Source: Hemicentrotus pulcherrimus
Taxonomy: Eukaryota > Echinodermata > Echinoidea > Camarodonta > Strongylocentrotidae
Direction of reading: 5' to 3'
Length of the DNA: 64,000 nucleotides
Assembly (NCBI GenBank): GCA_003118195.1
Contig: BEXV01000136.1
Coordinates: 36,108-100,107 of the forward strand
Shown here piece by piece: positions 1 through 13,627 of the stretch (position 1 is its first letter; each line of letters begins with the position of its first letter). The notes below the pieces were generated by a model. It saw only the letters and a list, made by a program, of their open reading frames with translations, was not told the DNA's origin and ran no database searches. Position numbers and translations under genes: made by a program.

Positions 1-349
1 TTTTTAGACATTGGTATATACCCCTATATAATTTTGATTTCATTATCAGGGATGATTTCAATATTTGTTTCTCTTTATACATCGTATAAAATATTGCTTC
101 AGCATCATACCTTGCAGTCAAGTGTGATAGTCGATAAAAATCATTTGCGAGCGTCCAAAGCGAGCGAGGAAAAATATAAGATTTGTGAGGTTGCAGTGCG
201 AATACTACACCTTATAAAGAGGAAAAAACAACCCTCATCGGGTTATAAATATTAAGCACATACTCATAACAGTAAAACTAAAAAGACCTTTGATAAGTAA
301 CATAATTATAACATCTATAAATGTGAGCGAGCGTAGCGAGCCGCTTGAA
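1..349. other. Gene-free stretch with two GCGAGCG-type motifs
   Basis: AT-rich sequence without supportable coding content. GCGAGCGTCCAAAGCGAGCG (147-166) and GAGCGAGCGTAGCGAGCC (325-342) are similar GC-rich motifs about 180 bp apart, the second directly before the minisatellite. They look like pieces of a repeat end. Confidence 0.4.
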
Positions 350-1484
350 ATTAGGGGCACGTTTAATGATGAGAGGGAAAGGGGACACTTATCGAAGGGA
401 TAAGACACTTATTAAAAAATAAAAGGAGCATGTGTCAAAGTCTAAAGGGTTATTATCAGAGGTGAAAATGGGGCGCTCACTAGGGATGAAAAGGCACTAA
501 TGAGAATGGAAATTGGGCATTTGTCGACGGAAAAGAGGCAACCATCAGATTTTGATAGGGGCATTTCTGAAAAAGGGATAGGTTCCTCATAAAAAGGGAA
601 AAGGGGCACGTATCATTGTTTAAAAGGTTAACTTTATCAGAGGTGAAAAGGGGCACTTATCGTATCTGAAAAGGGGCACACACCATATATGAAAGAGGTA
701 CTTATGAGAATGAAAGAGGGGCACTAATAATAAAAGGAGGTGTTGTTGAAGATGAAAAGAGAACTTATCAGGAGGAAAAGGGAGCACTTGTCAAAATAAA
801 ATGAGTATCATTTACCAGACATGAAAAGGGGCACTAGTAGGAGAATGAAAAAAGAGTATTTTCATAGGTGAAAAGGTGCATTTATGAAAAGGCGAAGGGC
901 TCTTTGTTAAATAGGGGCACTTATCATAAGGAAAAGGGGCACTTATTAGAAAGGAAAGGGGGCACATGTGAAAATATAAGGTGTGCTTATCCGAGTTAAA
1001 AAGAGGTAGTTATTAAAAGGGAAAGGGGCACTTCTTACAAAGGAAAAAGGAAAATTGTCAAAGCAAAAAGGGCACCTCTAAGATTTAAATAGGGCAATTA
1101 TCAGAGGTGAAGGAGGCGCCTAACAAAAGTGAAAAGGGGTGCTTCTCGTACCCGAAAAGGGGCACCTACTAGAGATTAAAAAGGGCACTTAAGACAATGG
1201 AAAATAGACACTTATTGCAAAGGAAACTGGGAACTTGTCAGGGAAAAGAGGTATGTGTCAAAATAAAAGGGGCACATATCAGAGGTGGAAAGGGGAGGGG
1301 GCACTTTTAAAAATGAATAGGGGCACATATCAAAGTAATAGGGGCACTTTTTATGTAAAAAGGGGCGCTTCTTACAAAGTTAAAGGGGCACTTTTCCTAT
1401 GGAAAAGGGGGCACTTTTGGGTTTTTTTGAAAAAGTGGGGGGCACTGTGCACCCCTGCCCCCCCCCCCGGGTCCGCCGCCTCTG
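350..1484. repeat. G-rich degenerate minisatellite (AAAAGGGGCACTTATC-like units) ending in a TIR-like border
   Basis: Dozens of imperfect units built on AAAAGGGGCACTTATCA, spaced irregularly at about 15-35 bp, run from about 350 to 1440. They give way to a short palindrome (GTGCAC), a C homopolymer and GGGTCCGCCGCCTCTG at 1469-1484. Read in reverse this border starts CAGAGGCGGC, like the CAG-starting ends of hAT-type elements, so the array may be the inside of a non-autonomous transposon. Short open frames here are artefacts of the repeat. Confidence 0.75.
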
Positions 1485-4400
1485 TCCATCATATCTCTCT
1501 TACATTCTCTCTCCCTCTTCCTTTGTTTTCCCCTCCCCCTTTGTTGTTCTTTTAAGAGTGCAATCTTTAATTCCACATTAAAACAAATTCAGAATGGTAA
1601 TGACCATCTTTCAACTATATACATCTCACACCTTCATTGCTTTACGCTGCCGTGAAGATAATTATCACCAATTTCCATACTATCAAGCAATAAATCACAT
1701 CTTAATTGTTCGAGGTCACGGCGTTTCGCTTCAGTGAAATTGACTCGTCAAAAGTGTCAAAGCCAGTCAACTTCGTCGTCAACCTATTCCCCAAATTTAC
1801 ATCCTCGAAGACAAAACAACTCAAACAAGTTCAAAAACTCGATTTTTGAATTTTTCTTGATGGGGTCGTTTTTCAACTCAACCTGAAAGTGACGCGGGGA
1901 GGAAGTTCAGTAAAACTAAGCCCCGTGACGACTTATGTGTATAATTTTCAAGGCGTAACAAACACAATCATTGTCAAGGGGGTGAAGGGAGGGACGTATT
2001 ACCACAAACGTGTCAACCCCCTTCTTAAAATACGACCTACGGCAATAAAATTGTCAATATATGAATTGTGAACTCCTTGATTGTATTATTTCTAAGATAA
2101 GGTGCTGTTTGCAGAGGTCGTTACTTTCAACAACGTCATAGAAAGATTTAAAAAAACATTGGTTACGTACGTATGTCTACGAGAAAAGGAGAATCGATAC
2201 CAAATCAAAACTCTTTTTGATGCAAATCAATGAACAGCTTTTGTCCAAAATGTGGTACTAATTGTTGTTTAATTTACCCTGAATAAACATTGATGCAACC
2301 ATTTTCTGTTCAATTTCGGGGTTCAAGTTAATGAGGTTTACAATTTGGTAAATGAGTGGGAGTAGTCGTTTATTTTATGAGTATTTGCTAAATTTAGTTC
2401 TCATGCAAAATATCAACAATATATTGTATAGACCCACAAAACGCATTGATGATCGGTTGTTTTTTCCTTGTGCAACAGAATGTTCCGCCATAAACAACAT
2501 CAGTATCAATGACAGGAACTTAGACGACTTGCTGATGGATTAGCAAGATATCCGAATTTGTAATAAATAATGTTGATTCGATGTTGATATAAATATTAAA
2601 AGGAACAAAATCATGAACCTTCTTTGATTTTCTTTCCGTCATTTTCTCTCCCCCTGTAACGATCTTCTTTTATAATGAGATTTCTTCTTATTTCTCTTTC
2701 TTTTTACTTCTCCATTTCACCTCATTGTTTTATCTTTCTACGTCTTTTTTTTCTATTCGTTTGCAATATTTCTGCCTTTCTATTTTCATTACCTTTATTG
2801 TGCCTTATATTAATCTTGATTTATCTTAATAATTTTGAAACATCGTTCGAAATAACTTAGCATCCAAAAAGCAAATAAGATTGATCGTAGAATATCATGA
2901 TATTAGTCCGGTTTTTTGATTCGTTAACATGGAAATGATAACAGAAAAGGAAATTAATGTAAGAGTTTAAATCAGACTCATTCTCTACTTGTATTTGTTA
3001 CAGTTAATATTTGTTTCTTTTGTCTCTTCTCTCTATACATATTCATTTCAAACATTTGCATATTCACTTCCTCCATTCATCTCCTTTACATACCAAGTCT
3101 TCCATCTCACCTGGTATGTTCCTTTGTTCTTTTCTCATTCTTTATTCATGAATCTTGTGTGAATGATTTAGGTATTTCCACTTCTTACTTATCATTGGTT
3201 CTCTTCTCCTTTTCCTTATGAATATTCAGCCCTACTCTTAAATCCTATTTTGCTATTGGTTGATGATGTATTTCTTTTGAATATACTTTGCTTAAGAATG
3301 TTCAATATGATGCTGCACGGCAGCCTACAATAAACACATGCAGGCTTGCACTGGACATGATCTGAGTGAGTTGTACTGATTTAGGGCTCTGTTACTTTTA
3401 TGTTGGAGACTTAGGAGAGAGGATTTACGTGAGGATTTGAGTAAGTTTGGCAGTGGTTTGAATGATTGGTATTATAGAGATAGATTGACAAGAGGTTATT
3501 TGTATTAGTTCATTAGTATTATTATTAATTCAAATTCAAAAGAACATGGATGTTATTCCTTTTGTTTAAATTAACATTGGAGGAGAAGGGGACCTCAGAA
3601 AGCACATGACATGCTTGTAATTGGCACATAATAATAAACAAAATGATATAAGGTTATATGATATTAGAAACACGTTGAACACGGTTATAATCATAAAGAG
3701 GAGAGGAGAAATGAAGGAGAGGAAGGAAATTGATTTAAAAAGAATTAAGAAAAGGTAAAAAATTAGTGATCATAATTTTAATCTTTGATTCTCCGTTACT
3801 GTTTTTCTACTCTGTGGTGCTGCTGGAAATGAAATAAATAAAAATGAAAAAAGGTAATGAAACTTAAACAAATTGTATATTGACCAAATTGTCTCTGCGT
3901 CATTTTTAAATAAAATTTCAGCATACCTATCGTTTGAATGTACAAAGCTAAAAAGAGGCATGAGAAATCGTTCTGTTCTTAAACTAATGAAAACGCAGTA
4001 TAAAACCGCATTGCGTATGATAGTTATTTATAACATTTACATCGTGTCATATAATCATATCTGGGATTCCTAAAATGTTTTTCCTTTGTATTTTTAAGAA
4101 CAACTTGTAACGATAATGATGGGCAATTTCCTCCTTTTGACCACTTATGCATATCCCTACATGATCATTATCAGACCAGAAAACATCCTAGGTACAGTTC
4201 CTGTTTGTACTCTTGTCAATCGTACATACTTGTATAAAGGTGGAAAATGAAATGGTTGTAAGGATTGTGCAAAAAAATAATAATCTATTGTTGTATCTTT
4301 GCCACAGCATACTGTAAAGTTTCAAGCATGGTAATCAGTTGTTTAAAAGGGGGAAAATACCTCAAAATTTATATACATCATTTTGTATATATCTATAATG

Positions 4401-7369
4401 AAGGTGAAGAGAAAACAGTTACCCTGAATCGGGCCCTGAATACCTCAAAAATCCAACTATTTGAGGACAATTTTAATGTGTGTTTGCTTTTCTTTGTTAG
4501 CTATCTTTTTTTTAATAGTCAACACCTTGTAATGATATTGCGTCAAAAGCCTGAAATTAAAAAAATAATTATAAACATGTATATGTGGGCAGTTTTGGTA
4601 CTTCGTGGGTGCCATTGTTGGTATCGTATGTTTAAGACGATACGATTATGTTTATGACGTGTCAACGTTTGTTTATAATGTGAAACAAGGGATGATTATG
4701 CAGTATTAATTTGGTCTTTATTACTTTGCATTGACAACGAATACACCAATTGAACATATAAATCATGACGACCAGGACGTTTCTTTGTCGGTATTTGAGT
4801 TTGTAAATAGGCTTTAAAAAAACGAATACACAATTTACATATTTACCGAGAGTAAGTAAACATCATCAAATCGTTTCTGTTTCACCGTTTTATTTTTGTT
4901 TCGGTACTATTGAATGTAAATTCTTGCTTTATTACAAGTCGCTAAATATGATTCAAGTGGCGTTGACTATTTTGTTTTAAATCAAAGCTTTGATTCTAGA
5001 ATAGAATTTTCTAAATGGTACCCTTCAGTCGTTATGAAGAATCTTCAGTAATCTCACCCCCCCCCCTTTCCCTCTGTTTATCAATTTCTGGATAGGCCTC
5101 TGTGCTGCTACTATCATAATCGCTACATCACTATTGTTTTTAGAGAAAAACAACCCAATTAGAAAGGGAACTGTCTGGTATCAATCCTTTACATAGGGAC
5201 TAGTTCTTTTCTTTCAACTCAAAATTTTGATCTTTGAGAGAGAAACTTGATACCAAGTAAAATTAGAGAGCAAGGCGAGATAGATGATTTACGTTCAGTC
5301 GTGATTGTCCCTGACATCATCATATTTGTTGCATCCTTCTTTAACACGGGCTTAGAAAATAAACCATACATAACTAGCACACAACGTGCGAGAGGGCGGT
5401 GCTACATGTCATGACTAATGAAAACAACTAGAAATTGATATAATGCAGATCATTAAACATAACCATTCTTGAACATGCTTGTTAATAAGCTCATAGTGAG
5501 CGGGAAAACAGGCCACTGTTACTGGCCAACTAAATAAATTAAACCGACCCTTACTATGTATTATTACGTCATGTTAGAACTTGAATATAAACGCTTTATA
5601 AACCATACCTCTCTTTTTATCTTTTATCCGGGTAATTAGTGAATAATATAATAGTTTTCTAAGCAGCTCTCAAACTCTTACGAATAAACAAATTAATCAT
5701 GAAAAATAAGTGAAGTGGGTTTAAATTTGCACAAAATATATGATTTCTATGTCCGATGATTGATATCATAAATGAAGTAAGTTTAAGGTTATTGGTAATT
5801 GAAAGGACCTTGGTGCCAAAGAATTTGTTTTCTAAAATGACTACAAATTGCTTCGCGCCTTTCAGAAAATATTTTGCAAACTAATCTTACCGGTATTTCT
5901 TTTTTAAAGCTGAATTTTATGACAGGAAAATACGGATCATTCAATTTTCGACAATCTGCAGTTTCCCTTCCTCCACTATTTTGGACTCTGTTGAAACCTA
6001 ATCTTCAGGTCTAACCGAAATGACCTAAACGGCGACTAAGAAAAGAATTATTAAAGGTAAAAGACGTAATAAGATATCAGACACCTTCAACATTTTTACG
6101 AGGCTCTCGAGAAATTAGGAATTAGCTTTGACTTAGGACCATGAATCTTGATCGAAAAGTTACTGGTTCAGTCAGTGAGAGAGATGAATAGAGAGAGAGG
6201 TTGAAAGGAAATTGTAAGTTGACGAATCAATTAGCGTATGTGGGGACACGGCCTCCAAAAGGTTCCATTGAAAAGGATGGCTTTGAACGAATAAAAGTTA
6301 TAGGGTGAAACCAAAATGGGAAATTAGGACATCAAATGAAGGATCTTGAAGGCGTGGATGTCTCCTTGTTTCGTGTTGTTTGTTAAGGGGTACAGTCGGT
6401 CGATGTCCTAAGGGTCATAACAAGCTCAGAATGACCCCCCNCCAACCCGCCCTCTAGCCCTGGTACCTGTTTCCGCGTCTGGTCTGGTAGTACCATATCT
6501 CTAATAGTAGTACATAGCTCTATGGTCTATGTCGATCAAATCGTTAGAGGAAGACTATACAGATTACGTTTATAGAGGGCGCTTTGTCACTAGAACATAG
6601 AAATCTCATTTCTCTATGCTCTGGAAGTCTTTTGCCCCGATTTGTATTAAAAAAGGTTAGCGAAAAATCACAATATAAGGTTACCTTTGTGATAGTAGGG
6701 AAAAATTATCATCATTTTTCTAATGCAGATAATGTTATCAGCATAACATCGAACCTAGGAGCACGAAGGCAGAATGACAGTGTTAGCTTTCATAAGAAGA
6801 AAAGAGGAGATCATTTTATGTTCTTTTTCAAATTTTTAACTTTGCAGTATTGATCTCTAGCTTTAAATGACTGAAATTGAGACCAAAAGAGTTAATCTGG
6901 ATAAAGAATAGGGGAAATAGAGTTAAAATGATTGAGTTGAGTTTCCTTCATAATCTACGAAGAATGATAAGAAAATGTTCATATATATCTTATTTAAATA
7001 ATCTCATGATACATTCGCATAATTATATAATACCTTCTTCGTTCTACAAGGAACGGTTTATTTAATACACCATGTCTTCCGGTTGATTATCTTGTGGCGA
7101 AAAGCCAAACAATGCCAAATTCATACATGGCACTCTCTCGCCTCTCCATTTCACTTCTACTTTTCATCCACTTTCCTCATACCTCCTAGGACTTTACACA
7201 TGGTGTACCGTAAACCTCTTCCGCGACAATGCCAAATTTGTTTATGATTGGATTTGATAAAGGAGATTTTCATGCTAATGTTAAGCAATGTCCTATCAGT
7301 ATGAATAAATACACATCATTATCTTATTTACATGCCTGACTGTGATTTCTATGTTATATCCAACCTTGC
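1485..7369. other. Gene-free intergenic stretch
   Basis: AT-rich, with frequent stops in all frames. The longest frame (4265-4657) gives a low-complexity, Ile/Tyr/Cys-rich peptide without domain signs. Single ambiguous base in a C run at 6441. No RNA gene or intact mobile element was recognised. Confidence 0.6.
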
Positions 7370-7565
7370 TACTTGGTTCGGGGTTCGAGTCCCTTCACGG
7401 CACTAATGTCCTTTGATGAGACATTAATCTACATTTGCCACTCTCCATCCAGGCGAAGTAAATTGGTACCCGGTAGGAAGAAATGCCTTGAATGCTTTAG
7501 CGCCTTATCATGACGAATCATTACAGCCGGGGTAATAATGTTTGGTATGGTTTGGTTTTATTTAC
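7370..7565 (+). mobile_element. tRNA-derived SINE fragment
   Basis: GGTTCGAGTCC at 7382-7392 is a perfect pol III B-box, followed not by a tRNA acceptor arm but by a body (GTAAATTGGTACCCGGTAGG, GCCTTGAATGC, CAGCCGGGGTAATAATG) of the type found in tRNA-derived SINEs of marine animals. No good A-box is seen upstream, so the head is probably truncated or decayed. The family name is not assigned. Confidence 0.6.
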
Positions 7566-7639
7566 GATCATAAAATATGAAATACAAACATCATCACACA
7601 TATAGAAACAAAATACTAATATATTTTACAAGAACTATT

Positions 7640-7870
7640 CTAGAGCTTACGTTGTGTGTTCACGTGTCCCTCCCCTTGTTTCATAGATGCAGGCTATGTC
7701 AAGTGTAAAACACTCCGTCCCTCGAATAGGACGTTAAGTGGAGGCCCTGTGTAGAGGAGAGTCACCACCTTTGTACGTTAAGAACCCACTGCACTATTCG
7801 TATAAGAGTAGGGGAAAACCCCGGTGTAGTGATCCAACTGCACACCCCAGTATATTCATAATTTTAGTAG
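7640..7870 (+). mobile_element. Second SINE-like body
   Basis: GC-richer block in AT-rich surroundings, with the phrases CCTCGAATAGGACGTTAAG, CGTTAAGAACCCACTGCAC and AGGGGAAAACCCCGGTG, which resemble a conserved SINE body or tail. The last forms a small hairpin (GGGG AAAA CCCC). No B-box of its own is seen. It may belong with, or be inserted beside, the element at 7370-7565. Recognition is from memory of similar repeats, not from a search. Confidence 0.4.
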
Positions 7871-8240
7871 CTGCGCTATATAAATTAACATATCATAATA
7901 ATGAACACTGAAATACCAGTTAAGAAGATAAGGTTAGATTTGTAAACTTGGATGACTAAAGACTATGAAAAGGATGAAAACAAGACAAAATCTGATGTCT
8001 AAACGGCAAGAGGTTCTTCAACTGTTCCTCGAGCTTTGATACAGAGTATGTCATCATGGACTACTCATCTCTAGTTGCACAATATGATCATAATTATTGT
8101 AGAATAGAGTTTTCTTTCGATATTGATTCTTTAGAATATGATTACAAAATAATAGTGTTTCCTATGAGCTTCCTGGGGAATTCCATTTGGTTTCGTTTTA
8201 AGATGAAGCGCAAAAACGGAAGATAATAAATGGTCAAGGC
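7871..8240. other. Gene-free spacer
   Basis: AT-rich sequence between the SINE-like body and the hAT-like MITE; nothing recognised. Confidence 0.6.
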
Positions 8241-8504
8241 AAATGGCGTAGCCCCGTGTGTTCCTTCGGGGCGCACTAAAGAAAGAAATATAACGGGAGG
8301 GAGAGAGGGAACCAAGCAATAGCGTAGAGCACGAAGGAACATGCCTTTGGTTGACTTGCCAAAAGAAAGACGACGACCCCAACAAAATGATTAAAAGAAT
8401 TTAAATATATGGGGAACGAACCTTTTGGTGGTATTGCATGTACATTGAAAACCATTGCACCCCCCCNCCCACCCAACTCGACAGGACCCCTTGCTACGCC
8501 ACCG
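8241..8504. mobile_element. hAT-like MITE with TGGCGTAG terminal inverted repeats
   Basis: Bounded by TGGCGTAGC (8244-8252) and its inverse GCTACGCCA (8493-8501), about 264 bp. The inside is non-coding, with a C run containing an ambiguous base (8467). A second element with the same ends sits at 63236-63485. No clear target duplication here. Confidence 0.55.
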
Positions 8505-11500
8505 GGATCGAGATTTATGCTACTGGAGCGGTGGACTTTACAAATAAGTTTATTCCTAGAGTCATTCAAGTGCTTCTATCCCGCTTCTATAATAATGTTG
8601 CAATACTTTATTCAAATCATAGAATGAGAAATTCTTCGCCTTGGGGTAAGCAAATAACAGGGGTATAAACGGTGTCTTGGAGATGAATCTTAAAGGCACT
8701 ATTTGACAGGGTTGTGAAAGTAGTCAATTATATTTCTCAAAATTCGTATAGAGAACAATATTATTTATAATCAACCTTTAGTATTAAAGGGAATATAATG
8801 ATAATTATGAGTTTGTTTTATTGTACTGCGTTTTAATTGAACCGCTCTAAAGTAATAGATAATTATCATCACTGACAGGTGAAAGAGTAAAGGCAAAATA
8901 ATCTACTCCATTATCGTAACACCTATTTTAACTTGTATAATCCTGCATAGAGGTATTTAGCAAGGGAGATTAATTTCACTTTCAATATTATTGATAAGAA
9001 TTGCATTGTACATGCATGCGTAATGAAGTCAATTAAATAACTACCATCTGAAGTAGAAGCTTAAATGCAAAGAAATTCGGTTGTGTTGTTGCCACACAAA
9101 TAACTGATTTTAATTAACTTTGAGACTGACTTGATTGATTGATTGCTTGATTTTTATTCACCAAGCTTCCAACAAACAAAATTAAGTCAGCTTGAACAGA
9201 ATAACCCACGAAAGCTCGAGAGCCAATTTCCAGTGGAACTGTGGAACATGTATTGTTAAAGTGAACGTTTAAAAGAAATAAAGATAGTGAAACTATAGAA
9301 AATGTTACACTTTTCATCATTTAGGCTGATTAAGTAAACTTGACAAAAATCTGTTTGATTGCATGTGTGTACAAATTGACGTGAGTTAAAAAAAATCTAA
9401 AACAAAATTAAACTAAACGCCTACTATTTCCTTTTGATCCATTTAGGATAAGAGAACGCATATGCGGGCTTGTAATATTGTTGATATCTTGCTAATTTAA
9501 CCAAAACCAATAACATACTAATAAATAATGCATGTCAAATTCATAAGCCAGGAATTTAAAAGGTTTTATGGTTTCCGACTGCACCTGAATTAACCCACGT
9601 CGTGTCAAAAATATTTGTTGTTTAGGTTATTTCTGTTATACAATAATGTAAAACATGTAATGTCCAAATATTCCTTGAAACGTGTAGGCCTATTTTTATA
9701 ACCTCAAAATAAGTTCAAGAGATTTCTGAAATGTTGATTAATAACAAATATAAAGATTCCCATTTTTTCTCAAATATAGTAAAATGTGTAAGTAAGAGAG
9801 GAACATATTAGGGGATATGTCATTCATTTTACGGCCTTTATTCGGTCTGATGTTGGTATCGTATATATCGGTGTGATCGACGTATGATAGGTCTTTAAGC
9901 TCGGATTTTAGAAGTATCTTTAAATGGCCTGTCATTATGAAACACGATTATCCATTCCTTGAGGCTACTTATGATTTTAAGTGCCTTAAATGGAGAAGAA
10001 ATGTTCGTTTTTTTTCCCCCCGACTTTTCCTCATTTGAAATATGGACATTTCAGAGTAATATGTGAAGTAGGCCTACAGAGGAGATGAGAAAAGACTACT
10101 TCAGTCTTGACCCCTCTCCTACCTCTGACGTTCAACACAATGACACAAAACGGCACAACATTATACCTGTCCTTATGTATTTTTATAAGCTGTAAAACAC
10201 CTCGGGGACCGGTCCACTTCACGACCAATCATCCCGCCAAAGATGATGGCGAGGATGACGGTGAGAAGCGGGAGGAGGAGGATGGGAGTAACATTACACC
10301 ATGTTCATCAAGTATTCAGTGTTTCATGGTCTTCACAGGCCGTCCCTCTCTCGCATGTGCCCCAGAAGAATTGGGCGGGAAACGCGATAGCAGAACTTGT
10401 CAAATATTGAAAGTCAAATCAGGCAACCCGGGGTTCATAATGCTTGCGGCGTTTGCAAATTTTGGTCATAATCATTTGGATATTGGTTTTCTTGTTTCAT
10501 GAAAGTAGGTGTATCGTATTTTATTGAGGCAATAATCAAATCATTTACATTTTTTGCATCAACCGATAACGAAGAACACGGTTACCTTTGATGTATAACA
10601 CAAAGATATAATGTATATGTTGTAAATTGTAGGTTTATTTTTATCTTTTTGTTTATCATTGTATCGTGTTTGTTATGGCGCTTAGAGACATCGGTGGAAA
10701 GCGTGTTATAAGTATCGTTTTTATTACTATTGTTATTTAAAGATGCCGAAGGATATTCGCGGGAAACAGATATAGAGATGTAGGCATATAATTGTATGTA
10801 AATAAAAACTGTCAACAAATATTCACTGCAGCTGCCAAGGGCTATTTGCGAGTAACGGAAAAGATGCAAGCACATATTTTATCCGCTCACAGAAAAAAAG
10901 TAAATCGGATTATCCGTCTCACACTGTCTTCATTGCTTTTTGCTGAATTTGAAATATCGAAATAAAAGATGTGTATCATCAAAATTTGTGTGCAGTTCAT
11001 CGTGTTTGCATTCGAAGAAGTACTTGTTAATTAACACTATGATCGCAAAAAAAAAAAGTCAACCTATATGCCCATCTCCTTTAGAAATGTTGCGATCATC
11101 TTCGCAGAGAAACACAACACCGTTTTTCCTTTGGAAATAACTGGAATCAATAGCCCGGTTTACTAACATATTCAAATTGATGGATGTTTCTTCCTGGCGA
11201 CCTAGCGACGAGTTGTTCCATTGAGCTGTTATTCACGAGCAAACTATGTTACTTTTTGCTATACCGGACATGTTAATTCAGTGGAAAAAGGGACCAGAAA
11301 GTGGGGGCAAGGGGAGGGGGGGGGTGAATCATGTTTAAAAAAGTATTACAGCTATGGACGGAATTTTGTGTAGAACTATGGACTAATTTATTATTTATCA
11401 TTCATTCATAATATATTCTTTAAAATCATCATCTGAAGTACCGTATGTAAGTTGAAGTCGTGGCTTCTTTTCGCCGTTTGTTTGATATATTTCATTTTGA

Positions 11501-11539
11501 TGGCATTTTATCGACATAACCACTACTATAATAACTATT
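8505..11539. other. Gene-free intergenic stretch
   Basis: AT-rich; the open frame at 10107-10502 has no recognisable domain and no supporting context. No RNA gene seen. Confidence 0.6.
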
Positions 11540-11690
11540 ATCGTCATCATCACAATACAATAGTTATCATCACCAAACAATCATCATAATCAACCAACAC
11601 CACCATCATCACCATTTCGCGATTGTAATTTATGGTGATTATCATCAGTCATCGTCATCACCATCATCATCATCATCTCATTGGATTGTT
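11540..11690. repeat. Degenerate CAT/ATC trinucleotide tract
   Basis: Runs of CATCAT, CACCATCATC and ATCATCACC with interruptions, directly next to the CT tract that follows. Confidence 0.75.
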
Positions 11691-11790
11691 CAGCTACATT
11701 GCACCACATCGGGACCACATCAAGACAAACCAAACATAAAACACAGAATTGTCACAACCAAATAATTGCCTCTGTGTATATATCACTACG

Positions 11791-11972
11791 CCTCTCTCTC
11801 TCTTTTTGTTCTCTCTCTCTCTCTCTTTCTCTCCTCTTTTCCCCTTCTCTATCCCCCTCCCCCTTCTCTCTCCCCTCCACCCTCTCTCTCTCTCTCCATC
11901 TCTCTCTCTCTCCATCCCTCCCTCCCTCCCTCTCCCCCGGACCTTCTTTCTCTCTCTCTCTTCTCTGTTTCT
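11791..11972. repeat. CT-rich microsatellite
   Basis: About 180 bp of CT/CCCT/TTTC repeats. It yields spurious open frames in several phases. It lies just beyond the likely 3' end of Runx. Confidence 0.95.
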
Positions 11973-12146
11973 TTGTCAAATTTGTTGATTTCACAAGAAA
12001 CGTGAGCAATCATATTTTGTTGCTCCATAACAGGTTTTGGGGTATAATATGGCTTGTATACAATACTTTGTATCTTTCTGATAACAATAAGAAACACAAA
12101 ACAAAGATGAGCACAGACAGCATATTCTTCAAAATGAACAGAGTGT

Positions 12147-12152
12147 TTTATT
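12147..12152 (-). terminator. Candidate distal poly(A) signal AATAAA for Runx
   Basis: TTTATT on the plus strand reads AATAAA on the gene strand. It lies just before the base composition changes to the CT/CAT simple-repeat block, which fits a transcript end near 12.12-12.14 kb. Nearer alternatives exist (14113-14108, about 12521-12516). Confidence 0.3.
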
Positions 12153-13579
12153 CCCTGCAAAATTCACAAACATAACAAAACAAAGCTGATTATTAAAACA
12201 TGGAATACAACCTCACAATGGACCTCGTAAAAATTAATTTGCACAACCTTTCACAGGTTTCAATAAATAAAGACACAAAGAAAAGAAATTCATCACATAT
12301 CTTAGGTGGAGGTTTAATCCAACCCACACAGTATTAAAATTACATTAAGAAACATATTTGACATTTTCCTTTTCTTTTATGAATCCCACATCCGTGAATT
12401 CTGTAAAGGAAAGGGATTATTTCCCCATCTGATAATGACACGCAAAATACAAGGGCAAAGCATATCATTTTTTTTTGGAATGTTGGGACTACATTGTAAA
12501 ACGATCAGATGAATTAATTTATTTTATAAAAGGCAAAGGTGGCATGTTTAATATGATGCATAAATAACAGTTTGCTACCAATAAATATCTATTGCCTCAC
12601 TGAAGAGAATATGGTTAGGAATATATTACAAATTTAAATAGTTTGCTGAATTGACCAGAGATTAATTCATGTTTCAATAAATTAAGGATTAATTAATGTT
12701 CCAATATATGTGGATTCCAATATTTGAATTTATAGATCACGGAACAGGATTTTGATTGTTTAAATGTAGTTCCTGAAGGAGATACTAGTTTAATTTCTAC
12801 AATTTGATGCATAGAACATGACACAAATCCAGCAATGTTGGATATGGATAAGAACAAGTTTACATTACAAAGCACTATATAATATCAGAGATGGGCATAG
12901 AAAACCTTCATTACATATTATAACCTTGATTTTGATCTAAATTAATATCATTAATATCATTGAAAAGATGAAAGAATATGAAGAAATTACAAAACAATTA
13001 ACTTTTCCACATGAAAATGAACGTTCGAGTTTGTAACTCATTGGTGAATGACAGCAAGTTGATGAATAAATTGAAAAAGCATGGAATATCATTAAAATAT
13101 CACTTAAATTTAAGGCTGGCATAACACTGTGCAAAAAGGCCCGTTCTATATGAAAGAAAAGTTTGTCACATACATAATGTATACTGGCATATGAATATGA
13201 ATAATCAACATTTCAGATATCTCAAAATAATTAACACAGATCTTTTCAAATCAGAAAAAAAAATCAACAAATTTGTTGAACCTCTGTACCACACTTCAAG
13301 AACTACATACCTTCACTATTTTCTCTCTCTCCAAAAAAAAAAAATCATTGAATCCAACATTGTCACACATATTGAGTTAAGATATATTATGGTTGTGTTG
13401 TAAAGTGAGTGTCCCTTTGAGATGAAAAACCCATGAATTTCCCGCAATAAGAGGAAGGAAATCACCAAAAACCTCTTCGAGTTGAAACTTCAAACTACTG
13501 CAATAATCAATCCATATTCTCAAATCATAAATCTACCCTGCTAACAAGCATGTTTATGTTTACAGTCCCCCCCCCCCCC

Positions 13580-13627
13580 NNNNNNNNNNNNNNNNNNNNN
13601 NNNNNNNNNNNNNNNNNNNNNNNNNNN
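13580..13627. other. Assembly gap (48 N)
   Basis: Directly follows a 13-bp C homopolymer (13567-13579) in the presumed 3' UTR. Confidence 1.

Noticed and set aside
350..1440. CRISPR-like array
   Set aside because: Repeat units are short, degenerate and irregularly spaced, and the window is clearly from an animal genome.
4265..4657. 130-codon open frame
   Set aside because: Ile/Tyr/Cys/Phe-rich translation of AT-rich DNA without any family resemblance.
4991..5011. Heat-shock element suggested by TTCTAGAATAGAATTTTC
   Set aside because: The GAA/TTC blocks do not alternate at the required 5-bp spacing.
7382..7392. tRNA gene suggested by a perfect B-box
   Set aside because: No acceptor stem, anticodon arm or A-box at the right distance; the downstream body fits a SINE.
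10107..10502. 131-codon open frame on the plus strand
   Set aside because: No domain-like pattern, acidic low-complexity middle, no splice or promoter context; expected by chance in 64 kb.
11694..12175. Several overlapping open frames on both strands
   Set aside because: Artefacts of the CT microsatellite (Ser/Leu or Arg/Glu dipeptide repeats).
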